Of a stretch of DNA of 10,153 nucleotides, positions 7,112-10,153 are shown piece by piece. The DNA lies in the NCBI RefSeq assembly GCF_020829685.1, contig NZ_JAIVFR010000146.1, forward strand, positions 1 to 10,153, in the 5' to 3' direction. The notes beneath the pieces are model-generated. The model did no database searches. It was not told the origin of the DNA and saw nothing but the letters and a program-made list of their open reading frames with translations. The position numbers and the translations under genes are program-made. Position 1 is the stretch's first letter, and every line of letters starts with the position of its first letter. This DNA comes from Nostoc sp. CHAB 5715. GTDB taxonomy: Bacteria > Cyanobacteriota > Cyanobacteriia > Cyanobacteriales > Nostocaceae.

Positions 7112-7145
7112 AAAAAAGGCTCAAGCATTGCTGCCTGAGCCTTTT
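7112..7145. terminator. Bidirectional rho-independent terminator
   Basis: AAAAGGCTCAAGCA (7114-7127) pairs with TGCCTGAGCCTTTT (7132-7145) with a single mismatch and a 4-nt loop. A/T tracts on both sides give a U-run in either direction. It would end the brnT-antitoxin transcript on + and the RNA-binding-protein transcript on -, leaving the latter with a 3' untranslated region of about 245 nt. Confidence 0.85.
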
Positions 7146-7228
7146 CTAGATTCAACGAAATGACTTTCGCCTACTTAGCTTAGTACAGCTTTGCGTAAAA
7201 TCGTGGCGAATTGAGGGTTGAAATTTAA

Positions 7229-7359
7229 ACGCAGAGGGGAGGGGGCGCGTTGCGGGGGTTCCCACGCCACTTGCTTCAAGCAGGTGTTCCCGTCCAACGC
7301 AGTGGCTCCCCGTTGTAGCGACTGCCGTCACGCAGAGGTAAGCACAAAGGTACGCAGAG
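7229..7359. repeat. GC-rich palindromic interspersed repeat flanked by ACGCAGAGG
   Basis: Nested inverted repeats: GCGTTG (7247-7252) with CAACGC (7295-7300), GCCACT (7266-7271) with AGTGGC (7301-7306), and a central TGCTTCAAGCA. ACGCAGAGG occurs on both edges (7229-7237 and 7330-7338), with a third copy shortened by one base at 7352-7359. The style matches the short, mobile palindromic repeats scattered through Nostocales genomes; copy number elsewhere cannot be seen here. Confidence 0.6.
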
Positions 7360-7389
7360 AATTCGCTACGAATTAATGAAATGTTGTAC

Positions 7390-7701
7390 TTAGTAGCGAT
7401 TACGGTTGTAGCCACCGCCACCACCACGATTACCACCACCGAAGGAATTACCTCGGTCTTCTCTAGGCTTGGCCTTATTCACTTTAAGGTCACGACCCAG
7501 CCATTCAGCACCATCAAGCGCTTCAATGGCTTTTGTTTCTTCATCTTCTGAACTCATTTCCACGAAAGCAAAGCCGCGTAAACGACCTGTTTCACGGTCA
7601 GTAGGTAGCTGAACACGCTTTACAGCACCATATTCTGCAAATACAGCACTCAGCGCATCTTGTGTAACTTCATAGGAGAGGTTACCAACGTAAATTGACA
7701 T
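7390..7701 (-). CDS. Glycine-rich RRM RNA-binding protein (cyanobacterial Rbp type)
   Basis: It is a 103-residue protein with one RNA-recognition motif (about 1-78): RNP2 IYVGNL at 3-8 and RNP1 RGFAFVEM at 42-49. A short Gly/Arg/Asn tail follows (GGGNRGGGGGYNRNRY at 88-103). Length and layout match the cyanobacterial Rbp proteins, which resemble plant glycine-rich RNA-binding proteins; several Anabaena members are induced by cold. It binds single-stranded RNA in the cytoplasm. The aromatic RNP residues needed for stacking (Tyr4, Phe44, Phe46) are present. GGAGA lies 7 nt before the ATG and supports this start. The gene stands alone, with a long possible leader upstream and the 7112-7145 terminator downstream. 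Which paralogue it is cannot be told from the sequence alone. Confidence 0.93.
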   Translation of the reverse strand: MSIYVGNLSYEVTQDALSAVFAEYGAVKRVQLPTDRETGRLRGFAFVEMSSEDEETKAIEALDGAEWLGRDLKVNKAKPREDRGNSFGGGNRGGGGGYNRNRY

Positions 7702-7884
7702 TAAATGTCTCCAAAATCATAAGTTTGTAGAGATTTAGATTTCGGAGAGAAGTCTGTAATACCAAAAGGGAAAAGCCTGTCAATACTAAAAACAAACACT
7801 GTCGCCGAATTAATTCTCATTTCACTTCCCATGATGACATAGCAACTAACTTTCTGGGGGAAATTTTCAAAACTGTTATAAAAA

Positions 7885-7914
7885 GTTATATAGCAGTCCG
7901 CTTTGATTTTTGAA
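7885..7914 (-). promoter_or_regulatory. Possible promoter of the RNA-binding protein gene
   Basis: On the minus strand TTCAAA (7909-7914) and TATAAC (7885-7890) are separated by 18 nt. This would give a 5' leader of roughly 175-180 nt. A long leader is known for cold-regulated cyanobacterial rbp genes, which is why I list it, but the -35 match is weak. Confidence 0.3.
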
Positions 7915-7960
7915 ACCTTCATTCTTGCTGTTGTTGCTATGGTATTTATCGTAAATTAAA

Positions 7961-8018
7961 GGGTTTAAGACCCGCAACGTCAACACGTAGTTCAGTTTCA
8001 GTCGGGGTTTAAATCCCC
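7961..8018. repeat. Paired GGGTTTAA-type hairpins, probable interspersed repeat
   Basis: Two similar hairpins lie 43 bp apart: GGGT-TTAAG-ACCC (7961-7973) and GGGG-TTTAAAT-CCCC (8004-8018). Between them is CAACGTCAACACGTAG with a repeated ACGT. The unit resembles repeats scattered in heterocystous genomes. It is a single unit, so it is not a CRISPR array. Confidence 0.4.
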
Positions 8019-8054
8019 TTATGTAACTCTCTTCAATTTTGAATACAACGACTT

Positions 8055-8150
8055 GCTCAGTATAAGTTTTGAATACTTCGGCTACGCCCTTCTCTACGAG
8101 AGGCTGCGCCAACGGCTACGCTCAGGACAAGCTCAGTACAAGTTTTGAAT
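8055..8150. repeat. 48-bp interspersed palindromic element between 20-bp direct repeats
   Basis: GCTCAGTATAAGTTTTGAAT (8055-8074) recurs at 8131-8150 with one change. The 48-bp element at 8075-8122 starts immediately after the first copy; it contains GGCTACGC at one side, TCTCTACGAGA in the middle and AACGGCTACGCT at the other end. TTTTGAA heptamers continue to about 8160. The element recurs inverted at 8801-8848. Confidence 0.75.
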
Positions 8151-8659
8151 TTTGAATTTTTAACGCCCTGTTTCTTGCCATATTACGCAAGAGGCATAAG
8201 AAAAAATAGTGTTTTCTAATACATTATAGACCCAAAAAGCAGTAAATATTTAATATTCTTAATAATTTAATTACTATAAATACGAGTATTTATGCAAGAA
8301 TAAAAAATATGTAAAAACAACGGTAATTATTTTAATACCGTGCATATTTATGATATAAGGCAAAAAAATCATATCTTTAGAAAAATCCGGGTTTCTCCTA
8401 TGGGTAGATTTCAGAAAACTGACAAATATTTATACTAAGTTTATAATTTATTATCTGCAAGAAGATTTTCTACCTCTGCGTAAGAAGTAGAGCGGTGAGA
8501 AGTTTTGGATTTTTATGGAAAAACAGTAATTTCTGATACAGAAAGTTCCTGTGAGACAGCTTACGAATTCTCGCCGTTTTTTGTTAATTAAATCTCTCAA
8601 AATTACTTGGTAAAACACGGCTGTTTAACCCCAAAAGCTCCCCAATAAGAGAAAAATAA
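8151..8659. other. AT-rich gene-free region upstream of the efflux adaptor gene
   Basis: No coding frame here has a start, codon pattern or motif that I can support. Recognisable parts are two small perfect hairpins, TCTTGC/GCAAGA (8173-8178 with 8187-8192) and ACGGTA/TACCGT (8320-8325 with 8336-8341), and the branched structure at 8493-8582. The promoter of the downstream gene is probably here, but I could not single it out. Confidence 0.5.
8493..8582 (+). ncRNA. Possible branched RNA structure ending in T6
   Basis: CGGTGAGAA (8493-8501) pairs with TTCTCGCCG (8568-8576), nine pairs including one G-U, and TTTTTT follows at 8577-8582. Inside the loop are two more hairpins: TTTCTG-ATA-CAGAAA (8530-8544, perfect) and CTGT-GAG-ACAG (8549-8559). 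The order of closing stem, inner hairpins and U-run is that of a small RNA or a leader attenuator. It ends 78 nt before the adaptor start codon. It matches no family I recognise, and chance folding in AT-rich DNA is possible. Confidence 0.3.
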
Positions 8660-10153
8660 ATGATTTTGGATATGAATAAGCCGCACAAGCAGGTGAAAAT
8701 TACAGATTCGGTAGCCGCCAACCAGCTCATTAATATCCAGTTAAATTCAGTTGTGAAGACTGAGGTAGCTATGCCTGAGGTGGTCACTGAGCCTTGGGAG
8801 AGCGTAGCCGTTGGCGCAGCCTCTCGTAGAGAAGGGCGCAGCCGAAGTGCGGGCTGCGCCTACGCAGATTTAAAGAGTAGACTTCTTGCAAACAGCAATA
8901 GTGCAACAGGTGGAAAAGGTAAAGGAAATTACTTACTTTTCTCCACCTCTGTAAAAAGTTTATTCATTTCTTGTTTGCTAGGTATAGCACTGCTGACGGC
9001 AAGTTGCGGCTCGTCGCCCAAAGAATCAGCAGATGCACAATCTCAGAGTCCTGGTAGTAAGGAACGCACTGGTGTAACACCTGTAGATGTGGCGATCGCT
9101 CGAACAGACTTGCTCGAAAAACAACTAGAATACACAGGTAATACAACACCCTTTCGGATTGTATCAGTGCGATCGCAGGTAGAAGCCCGGCTGTTGGCTT
9201 TGAACTTAGATGTGGGCGATCCGGTAAAGCTTGGGCAAAACGTCGGGCGGTTAGATGATGCTATACTTTCGACCGAATTAAAGCAAGCAGAAGCAGAATT
9301 AGCAGCCCTCAAATCAGAAGTAGCTAGAGCAACCAATCAGGTAAGCAATGCCCGTGCAGACGTTGAACGGGCGCGGCTAGAAGTGGTACAAGCTCAGGCA
9401 GACTCCCAACGGCAGCAGAGGTTGTTCAAAGCTGGAGCGATCGCTGAACAAACTGCCCAGCAAGCACGTACCGAGGCAAAAACAGCTGCCCAGGCACTGC
9501 GGGCAGCCCAAGAACAAGTGCGTACAGAACAGCAAGCCGTCGCCGCCGCCAAAGGTAGAGTACTTGCTCAACAAGCATTGGTTGCTCAAACCAAAGAGCG
9601 CAGTTCTTACGCTCGGCTGACATCCCCCATCACTGGCATAGTCACAGAAAAGGTAACAGAACCCGGCAACCTTCTGCAACCAGGTAACGAAGTCTTAAAA
9701 ATTGGCGACTTTAACCGTGTCAAAGTCGCCCTTGCAGTTTCGGAGTTAGAACTGGCACAAATTCAGGTTGGACAGTCTGTACAAGTGCGCTTAGATGCCT
9801 TCCCCAACGAAAGATTAATTGGCAGAGTTACGCGCATTTCCCCAGCTGCCGATGCCACAGCTCGCTTGATACCTGTAGAAGTAGTGATTCTCAACACTCA
9901 AGGGAAAATTGGTAGTGGACTGCTGGCGCGAGTCAATTTTGAAAACCAGACTCAACAGCGCGTAGTAGTGCCGCAAACAGCTATTCAGAAACAAGCAGCC
10001 ACTAATAACTCCAAGGGAACAGGGGAGACGCAAACAAATGTACCGCAGGACTCTTCCCCAGCTAACACATCTAGGATAGCAGAAGCAAAGTCACAAGATC
10101 CAAGTGGGACAATATTTGTCGTCAAAGACACAGAAGGCAAAACCAAGGTAACA
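8660..10153 (+). CDS. Lipoprotein periplasmic adaptor of an RND/HlyD-type efflux pump, 3' end outside window
   Basis: The frame is open for 498 codons to the window edge. A lipoprotein signal (SLFISCLLGIALLTASC) has its lipobox Cys at residue 116. After it come a first barrel half (about 155-200), a long Ala/Gln/Glu-rich coiled-coil hairpin (about 200-318), the returning strand TSPITGIVTEKV (321-332), a beta-barrel (about 345-430) and VVPQTAI. This is the membrane-fusion order of AcrA/HlyD adaptors, which link an inner-membrane transporter to an outer-membrane channel; the transporter gene is probably next downstream. The oddity is 95 or more residues before the signal peptide. Starts at 8660, 8672 or 8771 are possible and no ATG lies between 8771 and the signal; I chose 8660, the first ATG after an in-frame TAA. 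Residues 48-63 come from an interspersed repeat. A Ser/Thr/Gln-rich stretch of about 35 residues (near 442-475) also interrupts the C-terminal domain. Confidence 0.88.
   Translation, partial: MILDMNKPHKQVKITDSVAANQLINIQLNSVVKTEVAMPEVVTEPWESVAVGAASRREGRSRSAGCAYADLKSRLLANSNSATGGKGKGNYLLFSTSVKSLFISCLLGIALLTASCGSSPKESADAQSQSPGSKERTGVTPVDVAIARTDLLEKQLEYTGNTTPFRIVSVRSQVEARLLALNLDVGDPVKLGQNVGRLDDAILSTELKQAEAELAALKSEVARATNQVSNARADVERARLEVVQAQADSQRQQRLFKAGAIAEQTAQQARTEAKTAAQALRAAQEQVRTEQQAVAAAKGRVLAQQALVAQTKERSSYARLTSPITGIVTEKVTEPGNLLQPGNEVLKIGDFNRVKVALAVSELELAQIQVGQSVQVRLDAFPNERLIGRVTRISPAADATARLIPVEVVILNTQGKIGSGLLARVNFENQTQQRVVVPQTAIQKQAATNNSKGTGETQTNVPQDSSPANTSRIAEAKSQDPSGTIFVVKDTEGKTKVT
8801..8848. 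repeat. 48-bp interspersed element inside the adaptor gene (inverted copy of 8075-8122)
   Basis: It is the reverse complement of 8075-8122 with one mismatch. It is translated in the adaptor frame as SVAVGAASRREGRSRS. A further GC-rich palindrome continues past it: GGCGCAGC (8835-8842) with GCTGCGCC (8853-8860). Confidence 0.88.

Larger units (their letters stand above)
6962..7389. other. Gene-free spacer between antitoxin and RNA-binding protein
   Basis: No supportable coding frame. It holds the two-way terminator at 7112-7145 and a palindromic interspersed repeat at 7229-7359. The stretch 6962-7110 shows nothing recognisable apart from a T6 run near 7064-7069. Confidence 0.6.

Noticed and set aside
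7152..7439. 95-codon minus-strand frame overlapping the RNA-binding gene end
   Set aside because: It reads through the Gly-rich coding region in another frame and then the palindromic repeat.
7961..8018. CRISPR repeat
   Set aside because: GTTTCAGTC and TTTAAATCCCC look CRISPR-like, but there is one unit, with no spacers and no cas gene.
7876..8112. 78-codon minus-strand frame upstream of the RNA-binding gene
   Set aside because: Most of it consists of interspersed repeats (8075-8112 and 7961-8018), with no ribosome site.
8584..8787. 67-codon minus-strand frame
   Set aside because: It lies opposite the start of the adaptor gene and shows no features of its own.
9377..9679. Minus-strand frames rich in Cys and Leu
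   Set aside because: They are antisense to the coiled-coil part of the adaptor, whose Ala/Gln codons give such readings.

Overview
The window looks like chromosomal DNA of a filamentous, probably heterocyst-forming cyanobacterium. Three things point there: 13 exact copies of the cyanobacterial palindrome GCGATCGC (HIP1), short tandem repeats with 7- and 9-nt periods of the kind common in Nostoc/Anabaena relatives, and an adjacent pair of C-type flavodiiron protein genes with a fused flavin-reductase domain, an architecture of oxygenic phototrophs. The assignment is inferred from these marks; no rRNA gene is present.

Layout. 1-825 (+) is the 3' part of a HEAT-repeat protein. 904-1881 (-) is coaX, type III pantothenate kinase, with a 9-nt tandem array at its 5' end and a second array, inverted, inside the gene. 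2017-3741 and 3980-5692 (+) are flv3 and flv1. Flv3 keeps all diiron ligands and Flv1 has lost most of them, so the two are expected to act together reducing O2 to water with NAD(P)H. The gap between them holds three copies of a repeat that carries the end of flv3, plus heptamer arrays that can fold onto the flv1 start codon. 5820-6236 (-) is a small exported or membrane-anchored protein of unknown function. 6460-6961 (+) is a toxin-antitoxin pair: a BrnT-family toxin and a small antitoxin. A strong two-way terminator at 7112-7145 separates it from 7390-7701 (-), a glycine-rich RRM RNA-binding protein.

7702-8659 is almost 1 kb without a convincing gene. It holds interspersed palindromic repeats, AT-rich DNA and a possible branched RNA structure ending in T6. 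From 8660 to the window end (+) runs the start of a lipoprotein periplasmic adaptor (HlyD/RND type). A 48-bp interspersed repeat sits in frame in its N-terminal extension, and an inverted copy lies about 700 bp upstream.

Most genes belong to known families. The unusual content is the repeat DNA: it has entered or abutted coding sequence at coaX (twice), flv3/flv1 and the adaptor gene, each time in a way that keeps the frame or touches the translation start. I did not find a clearly new multi-gene system.
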